Source of the DNA: an uncultured Rothia sp.
GTDB lineage: Bacteria; Actinomycetota; Actinomycetes; Actinomycetales; Micrococcaceae
Direction of reading: 5' to 3'
NCBI GenBank assembly: GCA_937935205.1
Contig: CALGXU010000444.1
Span: 1-8,170, forward strand
Length of the DNA stretch: 8,170 bases
The notes under the pieces are model-generated. The model was not told the DNA's origin. It saw only the letters and a program-made list of their open reading frames with translations, and made no database searches. Below, piece by piece: positions 1 through 6,191 of the stretch (within the stretch, counting starts at the first letter, position 1; the number at the start of each line of letters is the position of its first letter). The position numbers and the translations under genes are program-made.

Positions 1-689
1 GTGGAAAGGGCTTCGGCGTAACCGGTGACGAAGATGGGGCTTGCGGGGCTGAACGCGTACACGGCGAGCGCCCACAACGCAATGCGGTTTCGGTTTTCAT
101 CACCAACGAGGGCGCGGGTGTCGAAGACGCCGCGGTCACGCCAGTTCAGGCTGCCGATGAAGAGGCGGTAGAGTACGACCGCCAGGGCGAGGCCGGCGGC
201 GAGGCTGACGCCGACTGCAGCGAGGCGGTACTCAATACCGAAAATATCAGCGACTTTACCGCTGATTATTGAGTGGAGGGGCATGAAGGCCCAGGAGTTG
301 AAGGATACGGACCCGTCGGCGCGCAGGGGTAGTTCGGTGGGGTACCACTCCTTGTAGATGCCCTGGTACCAGCCGGCGTCCCAGATGTTGAGGTAGGAGA
401 GGAAGCCGTGAAGGTTTTTGTTTTCGTGGCTGAGGGGGTTTCGCTGGTCTTCTGCGAGCGAGTACGCGAAGGTTGCGAGGTGGGTTGCGCAGGCTAGTGC
501 CCAGATGATGAGGGCGGGCATCCAGGTGAGCCAAGCGGCCAGTTTCTGGGGGTTGGGTGACTCGGTGTTACGCATCCGGGTTTCAGCTGAGGGGCGGGAC
601 GCTTCGAGGGTGGGCGCGGGGCCGGTGGAGGAGCCGGATGAGAGGTCGCGTTCGATAAAGGACACAGGTTTTCCTGGGGATTGAGCCAT
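1..689 (-). CDS. PIG-V-like membrane mannosyltransferase paralogue, partial (C-terminus beyond left edge)
   Basis: An uninterrupted frame runs from an ATG at 689 to the window edge, giving 229 codons of the N-terminal part. I translated it codon by codon and found no stop or frameshift. The product has a Ser/Thr/Pro-rich N-terminal tail of about 50 residues, a hydrophobic segment (about 57-78), then NIWDAGWYQGIYKEWYP (101-117) and NSWAFMPL. This acidic WD loop followed by an aromatic-P-L motif is typical of PIG-V-type (GPI-mannosyltransferase II-like) glycosyltransferases, which use polyprenyl-phosphate mannose on the outer face of the membrane. By eye it is about 75% identical to the 948..2414 product over some 134 residues after LSYLNIWDA, and ends at the matching TGYAEALST. 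The start is supported by alignment with that paralogue; only a weak GAGAA ribosome binding site precedes it. Family assignment is moderately sure; substrate is unknown. Confidence 0.8.
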   Translation of the reverse strand, partial: MAQSPGKPVSFIERDLSSGSSTGPAPTLEASRPSAETRMRNTESPNPQKLAAWLTWMPALIIWALACATHLATFAYSLAEDQRNPLSHENKNLHGFLSYLNIWDAGWYQGIYKEWYPTELPLRADGSVSFNSWAFMPLHSIISGKVADIFGIEYRLAAVGVSLAAGLALAVVLYRLFIGSLNWRDRGVFDTRALVGDENRNRIALWALAVYAFSPASPIFVTGYAEALS

Positions 690-758
690 AAGTATTCTCG
701 CGAGTGTAGTGTGGACGCATGATGGACATTCTGGCGCCGTATCAGTTGAATCGTGTCT

Positions 759-788
759 ATTAGATACGGAGGGTGCTGCCCAGTCCAA
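759..788 (-). promoter_or_regulatory. Candidate promoter of the 1..689 gene
   Basis: On the minus strand TTGGAC (788-783) is followed after 18 nt by TCTAAT (764-759), five of six matches to a -10 consensus. The 20-nt block containing the -10 box (746-765) is identical to 2472-2491 in front of the paralogue, while the spacer sequence differs. That pattern fits a conserved promoter. The transcript would have a leader of roughly 60 nt. The call rests on pattern only. Confidence 0.45.
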
Positions 789-796
789 AGCGGGTG

Positions 797-910
797 GTGC
801 AGTTTGGTGAAATATCCATGTGTAGACTATCAACGAACTGACTGCGCCTCAATGTGAACGCGCTATTCCTGCTGATTATGACGAAAGAGATGCGTGAAGC
901 CGGTGCCTGC
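797..910. repeat. 114-bp perfect direct repeat, copy 1
   Basis: This stretch is identical, base for base, to 2522..2635. The copies lie 1,725 bp apart, in the same orientation, at the same place upstream of two paralogous genes. The match ends inside the terminator hairpin, exactly where the loop begins (911 versus 2636), and at the other end just before the promoter spacer. No coding frame of interest is shared, apart from the accidental C-terminus read through it on the minus strand. The surrounding promoter, leader and coding sequences have diverged clearly, so perfect identity here implies recent gene conversion, a mobile repeat or strong constraint. Confidence 0.95.
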
Positions 911-930
911 GATGGAGCAGGCACCGGCTT
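897..930 (-). terminator. Intrinsic terminator-like hairpin after the 948..2414 gene
   Basis: A perfect 14-bp stem, AAGCCGGTGCCTGC (897-910) with GCAGGCACCGGCTT (917-930), closes a 6-nt loop. It begins 17 nt past the stop codon of the minus-strand gene. On that strand the downstream run is only moderately T-rich (CTTCACGCATCTCTTT). On the plus strand it is followed by CTTTCACAATATTTTC, so the hairpin may act in both directions. Confidence 0.75.
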
Positions 931-947
931 TCACAATATTTTCGATT

Positions 948-2414
948 CTAGGGGATAAACCAAATGTTTCTGATGGTGTCCGGGCCTCCCCAGAACATGT
1001 GGACCCAAGCGGCGGAAGCCAGCACCCCAAGAACAACCAGCCCCAGGCGGTAGACACGACTCTTCGGCAGGTAGGCGGCTACCAGCAGAGAGAGGGTAAA
1101 CATTGGCAGGATGATACGGGGTGTAGAGGTGATGGGGAGCCAGAATACGAAGAGGTACCCGGCGTAGCAGGCGGTCCACAGCCACAGGGCGGGGTGCAGC
1201 AGGGTGCGGGTGAACTTCTGCGACATCCACCAGTAGAAGCCCAGAATGAGCGTTACAAAGAATAGCGTCACGATTGTCGGCGGCAGGGATCCGCCAAGGT
1301 ATTCGTCCCACTGTTCAACCCATTGGGTGAAGATGAGGTGACCGTCTTCAACCTTGCGGAAGCTCCAGCCGAGTTCCGTGGCGAGGTACGCATCCATGCG
1401 TCCGGTGCGTAGAGCCGCGTGCAGGGGGTGTACGAAAGCAAAACTGCATACCAGTAGCGCGCCGAGGAGTTGCCCGAAGCGTCCACGGAACGCAGCCCAC
1501 GCATCCGACAGGACAGACTGCGAGGAGTCATCGGAGCGGCGGGCGAGGTAGTCAGAGACCGTGCACCAGAACCACCAGAGGCCAACGAACGCACCCAGTG
1601 GAACACCCAGCGGGCGAGACAGCGCCGCCAGAAGAGCCACGGGCAGCAGCAGGATGTACCTGCCGCGCGCCACACACCACACGCTCAAGGTAAGGAGCAG
1701 AGTGGAAAGAGCCTCGGCGTAACCGGTCACGAAGATGGGGCTCGCGGGGCTGAACGCATACACCGCGAGCGCCCACAGCGCCAGGCGATTACGGGACTCA
1801 TCCCCCACCTGCGGGCGGGTATCAAAGATGCCTCGGGCACTCCAGTTCAGAGAGCCCACAAAAAGACGGTAAAGAACGAGAGCCAACGCACAACCAGCTG
1901 CACAGGATACCAGCACCGATGCCAGCCGGTACTCGATGCCAAACACATTTGCCACCCCTCCGCTGAGCACTGACTGCAGAGGCATGAAAGCCCACGTATT
2001 GTGGTTGACCGTACCGTTGGGAAGGAGGGGCAGCTTCTGGGGGTACCACTGTGTGTAGATACGTTCGTAAAAGTGGGCGTCCCAGATGTTCAGGTAGGAC
2101 AGATAGTCGAGGTTCCGGTTAATTTTGCTCATGGGCTGGTGCAGGTCTCGGGTGAGAGCGAGAGCAAAAATACCGAAGTGGACGGCGCAGGAGAAGAGCC
2201 AGATGAGTAGCGCCGGGACCCATGTACGCCGTGCAGCTAGCTTCTGGGGGACGGCAGATACTACCTTGCGGGTGGACTCGGTGTTATGGGTGTTACGCAC
2301 CGGGATTTTCGCGGAGGGACGCGACGTTTCGTGGGTGGGTGCGGAACCGGTGGAGGAGTAGGATGTGAGGCTGCGTTCGATGAAGGACGCAGGGGTTCCT
2401 GAGGGCTTAGCCAT
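948..2414 (-). CDS. PIG-V-like polytopic membrane mannosyltransferase
   Basis: A 488-residue integral membrane protein. Residues 1-62 form a Ser/Thr-rich, probably cytoplasmic tail. A first hydrophobic segment (65-87) is followed by a loop with NIWDAHFYERIYTQWYP (109-125) and NTWAFMPL (139-146). Further hydrophobic stretches lie near 147-186, 211-245, 253-284, 314-335, 379-397, 407-427, 433-449 and 456-475. The WD motif early in the first outer loop and an Arg-containing LPITSTPRIILPMF near the C-terminus (426-439) fit the PIG-V / Mannosyl_trans2 type of GT-C glycosyltransferase. Such enzymes transfer mannose from a polyprenyl-phosphate donor at the outer membrane face, here presumably to an envelope lipoglycan or protein. 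It is a tandem paralogue of the 1..689 product and carries about 8 extra residues in the tail (NTHNTES region). The start ATG has only a weak GAGAA site but aligns with the paralogue. The acceptor cannot be told from sequence. Confidence 0.85.
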   Translation of the reverse strand: MAKPSGTPASFIERSLTSYSSTGSAPTHETSRPSAKIPVRNTHNTESTRKVVSAVPQKLAARRTWVPALLIWLFSCAVHFGIFALALTRDLHQPMSKINRNLDYLSYLNIWDAHFYERIYTQWYPQKLPLLPNGTVNHNTWAFMPLQSVLSGGVANVFGIEYRLASVLVSCAAGCALALVLYRLFVGSLNWSARGIFDTRPQVGDESRNRLALWALAVYAFSPASPIFVTGYAEALSTLLLTLSVWCVARGRYILLLPVALLAALSRPLGVPLGAFVGLWWFWCTVSDYLARRSDDSSQSVLSDAWAAFRGRFGQLLGALLVCSFAFVHPLHAALRTGRMDAYLATELGWSFRKVEDGHLIFTQWVEQWDEYLGGSLPPTIVTLFFVTLILGFYWWMSQKFTRTLLHPALWLWTACYAGYLFVFWLPITSTPRIILPMFTLSLLVAAYLPKSRVYRLGLVVLGVLASAAWVHMFWGGPDTIRNIWFIP

Positions 2415-2484
2415 ATAGTGTTCTCGTGAGTTTAGTGTGGACGCATGATAGATATTCCGGTGCTGCGTCTATTGAATCGTGTCT

Positions 2485-2513
2485 ATTAGATGCAACGTAT
2501 ACTATTCGACCAA
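2485..2513 (-). promoter_or_regulatory. Candidate promoter of the 948..2414 gene
   Basis: On the minus strand TTGGTC (2513-2508) is followed after 17 nt by TCTAAT (2490-2485). The -10 block and the sequence just downstream (2472-2491) are identical in the other copy at 746-765, and the -35-like box is conserved as TTGGnC. It lies about 70 bp upstream of the ATG. No experimental support. Confidence 0.45.
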
Positions 2514-2521
2514 TCTGGGTA

Positions 2522-2635
2522 GTGCAGTTTGGTGAAATATCCATGTGTAGACTATCAACGAACTGACTGCGCCTCAATGTGAACGCGCTATTCCTGCTGA
2601 TTATGACGAAAGAGATGCGTGAAGCCGGTGCCTGC
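2522..2635. repeat. 114-bp perfect direct repeat, copy 2
   Basis: Identical to 797..910 over all 114 bases. It sits between the terminator hairpin at 2622-2655 and the promoter of the 948..2414 gene, just as the other copy does for the neighbouring paralogue. On the minus strand it contains TTGAGG-N17-TAGTCT, a weak promoter-like pair. On the plus strand it contains TTGGTG-N18-TATCAA pointing toward the hairpin. Confidence 0.95.
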
Positions 2636-2655
2636 TAAATAGCAGACACCGGCTT
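2622..2655 (-). terminator. Terminator-like hairpin, second copy, downstream of the trpC 3' region
   Basis: AAGCCGGTGCCTGC (2622-2635) pairs with GCAGACACCGGCTT (2642-2655) around the loop TAAATA. The single change relative to the copy at 897-930 (2646, G to A) is a C-A mismatch in plus-strand RNA but a tolerated G-U pair in minus-strand RNA, which suits minus-strand use. It lies about 425 nt past the trpC stop and may end the trp transcript, or it may be what remains of a further gene copy. Confidence 0.6.
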
Positions 2656-2845
2656 TATGTGTGAGAGAGGCAAGCTGGCAGAGCAAGCCAACAACGAGCC
2701 AAACAACTTGGAACCCAAGATTCGGGTGAGTTGACGGCATCACCCAACCCCAGACCACCCTCATATACCCCAGACCGAGGCAAGCTAACCCGAGAAGGGA
2801 ACCACCTACCAACCCCTATCTCAACCAACCCGAGGGATAGGCGAC

Positions 2846-2879
2846 CTAGAGGGCGCACCGGACACGCGAAGCGGGGGCT
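2846..2879 (-). repeat. Inverted copy of the post-trpC repeat unit
   Basis: Read on the minus strand this segment contains CCCCCGC, then GCGTGTCCGGTGCGC, then CCTCT. This matches the order CCCCCGC, GCGTTGTCCGGTACAAC, CCTCT of the plus-strand unit starting at 2914. Together the two could fold into an interrupted stem (ACCGGAC with GTCCGGT, GCGGGGG with CCCCCGC, GAGG with CCTC) around a loop of about 40 nt. Confidence 0.65.
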
Positions 2880-2913
2880 CCGTCCTCAAGGCGCCCCAGC
2901 GCCGCAGAGGGGG

Positions 2914-3080
2914 CACTCCCCCGCGAGCGTTGTCCGGTACAACCTCTCAAACACCTAACCCACGGAAGCCTCACTCCCCCGCGAGCGTTGTCCGGTATGC
3001 CATCTCAAACAACTAACCCACAGAGTTCAAACCCCGCAAGCGGCGTCCGGTACGCCCTCTCCAAACAACTAACCCACAGG
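2914..3080. repeat. Three tandem 55-58 nt units with a covarying hairpin
   Basis: Units begin near 2914, 2972 and 3027 and end at the base before the trpC stop codon. Each contains a GC-rich palindrome (CCCCGCgAGCG type), a hairpin with the constant loop CCGGT, and a tail ending in CTAACCCAC. The hairpin arms are GTTGT/ACAAC at 2929-2943, GTTGT/ATGCC (imperfect) at 2987-3001 and GGCGT/ACGCC at 3042-3056. Copies 1 and 3 differ at two arm positions with matching changes in the partner arm. Conservation runs across the whole unit, so there are no unique spacers. Confidence 0.85.
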
Positions 3081-3896
3081 CTAGCGGGTCACCGGCACCT
3101 TGGAGAATTCACGCACGGTACCTTCGGGGTCGCCGGAGCGTACCAGTGCTTCACCGATGAGGACCGCATCGGCGCCCGCACCAGCGTAGGCACGCACGTC
3201 CTCGATGCTGGCGACACCGGACTCAGCAACCTTGATAACGGAGTTGGGCAGGTGCGCTGCGAGGGACGCGTAGTGCTCGTTGTTGACTTCGAGGGTCTTG
3301 AGGTTGCGCACGTTGATGCCGACGATTTTGGCGCCGATGCGCTGGGCGACCTCGATTTCTTCGGGGGTGTGGGTTTCGACGAGGGCGTTCATGCCGAGCG
3401 ACTCGGTGAGCTCCAGGAACTCGCGCAGAGTCTTCTCGTCAAGGGCCGCGACGATGAGCAGCACCAGGTCGGCGCCGTGCGCGCGGGCCTCCCAAATCTG
3501 GTACTCGTCGACGGTGAAGTCCTTGCGTAGCACGGGGATGTTCACGGCTGCGCGGACTGCGTCGAGGTCGGCGAGGGAGCCGTTGAAGCGGCGCTGTTCG
3601 GTGAGTACGGAGATTGCTGCGGCGCCGCCTGCCTCGTAGCGTGCGGCAAGCGCTGCGGGGTCCGGGATCTCACCGAGCGCACCTTTGGAGGGTGAGGAGC
3701 GCTTCACCTCGGAGATAATGCGTGCAGTCGAGCCGTTGCCGCCGCCGGGTACTTCACCGCGGAGGGAGGCAAGCGCGTCGCGGGCGGGTGCGGCGGCGAG
3801 GGCGCGCTTCTTCATTTCTTCGAGGGGAACCTGCTGTACACGGGCGGCGAGGTCTTCGCGGACGCCGACGATGATGTCGTCGAGAACGGTGCTCAT
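3081..3896 (-). CDS. trpC: Indole-3-glycerol-phosphate synthase
   Basis: This 271-residue cytoplasmic TIM-barrel enzyme closes the ring of 1-(2-carboxyphenylamino)-1-deoxyribulose 5-phosphate to indole-3-glycerol phosphate in tryptophan synthesis. Family motifs appear in order: EVKRSSPSKG (63-72, with the substrate-binding lysine), LTEQRRFNGS (99-107), PVLRKDF (121-127, with the general-acid lysine 125), LVETHTPEE (172-180, with the general-base glutamate), GINVRNLKTLEV (193-204), ESGV (225-228) and IGEALV (247-252). Length is normal for a monofunctional TrpC; no TrpF domain is fused. The start is the ATG at 3896, with AAGGAGA a few bases upstream. The same frame stays open to 4145, but that extra part overlaps trpE, is Arg-rich and is not coding. 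The trpE stop is 14 nt upstream, so the two are co-transcribed. trpB and trpA do not follow. Confidence 0.97.
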   Translation of the reverse strand: MSTVLDDIIVGVREDLAARVQQVPLEEMKKRALAAAPARDALASLRGEVPGGGNGSTARIISEVKRSSPSKGALGEIPDPAALAARYEAGGAAAISVLTEQRRFNGSLADLDAVRAAVNIPVLRKDFTVDEYQIWEARAHGADLVLLIVAALDEKTLREFLELTESLGMNALVETHTPEEIEVAQRIGAKIVGINVRNLKTLEVNNEHYASLAAHLPNSVIKVAESGVASIEDVRAYAGAGADAVLIGEALVRSGDPEGTVREFSKVPVTR

Positions 3897-3910
3897 GGTG
3901 TCTCCTTGGG

Positions 3911-5521
3911 TTACTTGGTGGCGTTGACGGCTGCGTCTGCGTCCAGGGGTGCCAGGCCGGAGGCGGTCAGCACGGCGCGCAGCGGGGCGGCGGACTTGTT
4001 GACGGTTTCGAGGGTTTCGGAGTCCGGGTTGGAGTCCATGACGAGTCCTGCACCTGCCTGTACGTAGGCGGTGCCTTCTTTGAGGACGGCGGTGCGGATG
4101 GCGATTGCCATGTCCATGTTGCCGGCGAAGTCGAAGTAGCCGCACACGCCGCCGTAGACGCCGCGGCGGGTGGGTTCGTATTCGTCGATGAGCTGCATGG
4201 CACGCGGCTTGGGGGCGCCGGAGAGGGTGCCCGCCGGGAAGGCGACGCGCAGCACGTCGTAGGCGCTGAACTGCGGGTCGAGTTCGGCGCTGACGGCGGA
4301 GGAAATGTGCATGATGTGACTGAAACGCTCAATGATCATGAACTGGTCAACCGAGACGGTGCCGGGCTTGGCGATGCGCGAGAGGTCGTTGCGTGCCAGG
4401 TCGACGAGCATAAGGTGTTCGGAGCGTTCCTTCTGGTCGGCGAGCAGTTCCTCGGCGAGTGCGAGGTCTTCTTCGCGGGTTGCGCCGCGCGGGCGGGAAC
4501 CGGCGATGGGGTGGGTGCTGGCGATGCCGTCCTTGAGGGTGACGAGCGCCTCCGGGGAGGAGCCGACGATGTGGAAGGGGGTGCCGTTGCTGTCTTCGAA
4601 GTTGAAGAGGTACATGTACGGCGAGGGGTTGGACTGGCGCAGTACACGGTACACGTCGAGGGCCTTGGCGTTGGTTTCGGCTTCGAATCGGCGTGAGAGC
4701 ACGATCTGGAAGACGTCGCCGTCGATGATGTTCTTCTTGGAGCGGTCGATGGCGTCCTTGAAGCCCTGTTCGCTCCAGGTGAGGGTGACGTCTTCGCGGA
4801 CCTTGCGGTCAACGTCTGCCACGCCGGAGAGAATGGAGGTGGTGGCTGCGGCGCCGCGCTGCAGGCGGCGGAGCATGCTGTGCAGACGCGCGACGGCATC
4901 CTCGTAGGCGCCGTCAACGTTTTCGCTAGTGCCGTTGAAGTTGATGGCGTTGGCGACGAGCAGGACGGTGCCGTCCTTGTTGTCGTGGATTGCCATGTCG
5001 GAGACCATGTTAAGCGCGAATTCGGGCAGGTTCACGTCATCTGCGGGCGGGTAGGGCAGGTGCTCCCAGTGGCGCACGACATCCCAGCCGAGGTAGCCGA
5101 CCAGGCCGGAGGTGAGCGGCGGCAGGGTCGGGTCGGGTTCGGTGTAGAGCATCTGCAGGGTCTTTGCGATGGCCTCTACGGGGTCGCCGTCGACGGGTGC
5201 GCCGGCGGGGGTGCGGCCCTGCCAGTGGACTGCGCCGTCAACGGTGGTGAGGGTGGAGCGGGAGGATGCGCCGATGAAGGAGTAGCGGTCCCAGGCTGCG
5301 GATTCGCCTTCTGCGGAGATTTTTGCGGATTCGAGCAGGAAGGTGCCGTGGGCTGCTTCGACGGGTTCGCCCTGGTCGTTTTGGAGTACGAGGGATCGGT
5401 AGATGCCGATGGGGGTGAGTGAGTCGGCGAGGATTTTGATGTGTACGGGAATGACGCGGGTGCCGGCTGCGCGGGCGCGGAATTCTTCGAGGCTGGGGGT
5501 GATGGTGCCCAAATCCTGCAT
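3911..5521 (-). CDS. trpE: Anthranilate synthase component I
   Basis: A 536-residue chorismate-utilising enzyme. With a glutamine amidotransferase subunit (TrpG, not in this window) it makes anthranilate from chorismate, the committed step to tryptophan. The N-terminal domain has LLES (62-65), the allosteric tryptophan-binding motif, so feedback inhibition is expected. The C-terminal chorismate-binding domain has GDVFQIVLSRRF (268-279), SSPEAL (321-326), HPIAGSRPRG (337-346), DLARNDLSRI (374-383), FSHIMHISS (400-408), FPAGTLSGAPK (428-438) and GGVCGYFDF (457-465). AGSRPRG replaces the commoner AGTRPRG. I chose the ATG at 5521 because AAGGAG lies 7 nt upstream and homologues begin this way; a GTG at 5569 in the same frame has no ribosome binding site. 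An overlap-free 14-nt gap links it to trpC. Confidence 0.97.
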   Translation of the reverse strand: MQDLGTITPSLEEFRARAAGTRVIPVHIKILADSLTPIGIYRSLVLQNDQGEPVEAAHGTFLLESAKISAEGESAAWDRYSFIGASSRSTLTTVDGAVHWQGRTPAGAPVDGDPVEAIAKTLQMLYTEPDPTLPPLTSGLVGYLGWDVVRHWEHLPYPPADDVNLPEFALNMVSDMAIHDNKDGTVLLVANAINFNGTSENVDGAYEDAVARLHSMLRRLQRGAAATTSILSGVADVDRKVREDVTLTWSEQGFKDAIDRSKKNIIDGDVFQIVLSRRFEAETNAKALDVYRVLRQSNPSPYMYLFNFEDSNGTPFHIVGSSPEALVTLKDGIASTHPIAGSRPRGATREEDLALAEELLADQKERSEHLMLVDLARNDLSRIAKPGTVSVDQFMIIERFSHIMHISSAVSAELDPQFSAYDVLRVAFPAGTLSGAPKPRAMQLIDEYEPTRRGVYGGVCGYFDFAGNMDMAIAIRTAVLKEGTAYVQAGAGLVMDSNPDSETLETVNKSAAPLRAVLTASGLAPLDADAAVNATK

Positions 5522-5528
5522 TGCTGTA

Positions 5529-5534
5529 CTCCTT
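5529..5534 (-). promoter_or_regulatory. Ribosome binding site fixing the trpE start
   Basis: AAGGAG on the minus strand, 7 nt before the ATG at 5521. This decides between that ATG and the in-frame GTG 48 nt upstream, which has no comparable site. Confidence 0.85.
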
Positions 5535-5569
5535 GGTGTTGGGTTGGGAGCGCGTCGGTGCGCTATCAC

Positions 5570-5698
5570 CTGAGCGCGCTGTGGCGCTGCGGCTCAGCAT
5601 ACTGAGGCTCTAGTGCCGCGGGTTGTTTCAGTTTAACCGGTGCTACGGCCCAGTTCCACGGTGAGGATCATTTAGTTCTCTTCGTGAAACTGAGCCGC
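5570..5698 (-). promoter_or_regulatory. trpE leader with competing inverted repeats
   Basis: In the 193-nt gap before trpE, segment D (CTGAGCCGC, 5597-5589) can pair with three different partners. These are A (GCGGCTCAG, 5698-5690, nine perfect pairs), C (CTCAG, 5606-5602, loop TATG) and E (GCTCAG, 5575-5570). A can instead pair through TCAGTTT with AAACTGA at 5634-5628. The folds exclude one another, as in attenuator-type leaders. However, no tryptophan-rich leader peptide and no terminator T-run are visible. A regulatory role is inference. Confidence 0.35.
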
Positions 5699-5714
5699 GT
5701 ACCGTTCAGCTCTG

Positions 5715-6191
5715 TTAGTTGCTGAACTGCTTGAGCGTTGCTGCGGTCTGCAGTGCCGCTGCGGTTGCCTCGTAGCCCTTGTCTTCGTTGGAGCCTTCCA
5801 GGCCTGCACGGTCGAGTGCCTGCTGCTCGTTGTCGCAGGTGAGCACGCCGAAGCCGATGGGGCGGCCGGTCAGCACGGACACGTCAGTCAGGCCGTTGGT
5901 TGCGCCCTGGCAGACGTAGTCGAAGTGGGGGGTGCCGCCGCGGATGACCACGCCGAGCGCGACGATTGCGTCGAACTTCTCAGCGAGGCGGGTTGCTGCG
6001 ACGGGCAGCTCGAAGGTGCCGGGTACGCGCACGAGGGTCGGCTCGATGCCTGCGTCGCGTGCTGCACGCTGCGCGCCGTCGATGAGGCCGTCCATGACCT
6101 GGGTGTGCCAGCTTGCTGCTACGATTGCGAGCTTGAAGCCCTTGTAGTCTTCGGGGTTGAGGGTGGTGTCTGCTGCGCCTACGCCGCTCAT
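5715..6191 (-). CDS. ribH: 6,7-dimethyl-8-ribityllumazine synthase
   Basis: A 158-residue lumazine synthase, the usual length for the family. It condenses 5-amino-6-ribitylaminouracil with 3,4-dihydroxy-2-butanone 4-phosphate to the direct precursor of riboflavin, as a pentamer or icosahedral capsid in the cytoplasm. Visible motifs are ASWH (26-29, substrate-stacking aromatic position), VPGTFELP (56-63), GVVIRGGTPHFDYV (80-93, with the catalytic His89) and GVLTCDNEQQALDRAG (115-130, including the phosphate-contacting arginine near 128). The ATG at 6191 has AAGGAGAA upstream. It lies 55 nt after ribA and is the last rib gene; the next gene in the same direction is trpE, 193 nt on, with no strong terminator between. 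Confidence 0.97.
   Translation of the reverse strand: MSGVGAADTTLNPEDYKGFKLAIVAASWHTQVMDGLIDGAQRAARDAGIEPTLVRVPGTFELPVAATRLAEKFDAIVALGVVIRGGTPHFDYVCQGATNGLTDVSVLTGRPIGFGVLTCDNEQQALDRAGLEGSNEDKGYEATAAALQTAATLKQFSN

Larger units (their letters stand above)
2656..3080. other. Gene-free interval between trpC and the glycosyltransferase array
   Basis: I see no credible gene on either strand; the short open frames are Pro/Arg-rich and lack ribosome binding sites. The interval is a patchwork of short repeats. Three tandem units fill 2914-3080 and an inverted unit lies at 2846-2879. Small perfect hairpins lie at 2890-2903 (GGCGC-CCCA-GCGCC) and 2909-2922 (GGGGG-CACT-CCCCC). Weaker echoes of the unit's tail occur at 2699-2717 (CCAAACAACTTGGAACCCA) and near 2815-2834. 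Exact short duplications also occur: CCCCAGACC at 2748 and 2768, GAGGCAAGCT at 2667 and 2777, AACCCGAG at 2787 and 2827. The picture is of a decaying repeat region, probably transcribed as the trpC 3' untranslated region. Confidence 0.7.

Noticed and set aside
2425..2446. Tiny frame MRPH upstream of the 948..2414 gene
   Set aside because: In the paralogue the same ATG opens a different, much longer out-of-frame reading, so the peptide is not conserved.
2588..2812. Small minus-strand frame sharing its C-terminus with one at 863-1057
   Set aside because: The shared end comes from the 114-bp DNA repeat and runs through the terminator hairpin; the remaining sequence is unrelated and has no ribosome binding site.
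2914..3080. CRISPR-like tandem repeats
   Set aside because: Only three units; conservation spans the whole 55-58 nt period, so there are no unique spacers, and no cas genes are near.
3897..4145. N-terminal extension of trpC to an upstream start at 4145
   Set aside because: It would overlap trpE by over 230 nt, is Arg/His-rich, and the ATG at 3896 has a proper ribosome binding site and the family N-terminus.
5522..5569. Longer trpE from a GTG at 5569
   Set aside because: No ribosome binding site before it, whereas AAGGAG sits 7 nt before the ATG at 5521.
5633..5671. Twelve-codon open frame (ATG at 5671 to TAA at 5633) as a trp leader peptide
   Set aside because: It reads MILTVELGRSTG with no tryptophan codon. 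The nearby TGGAACTGG lies in another frame behind a stop with no start codon.
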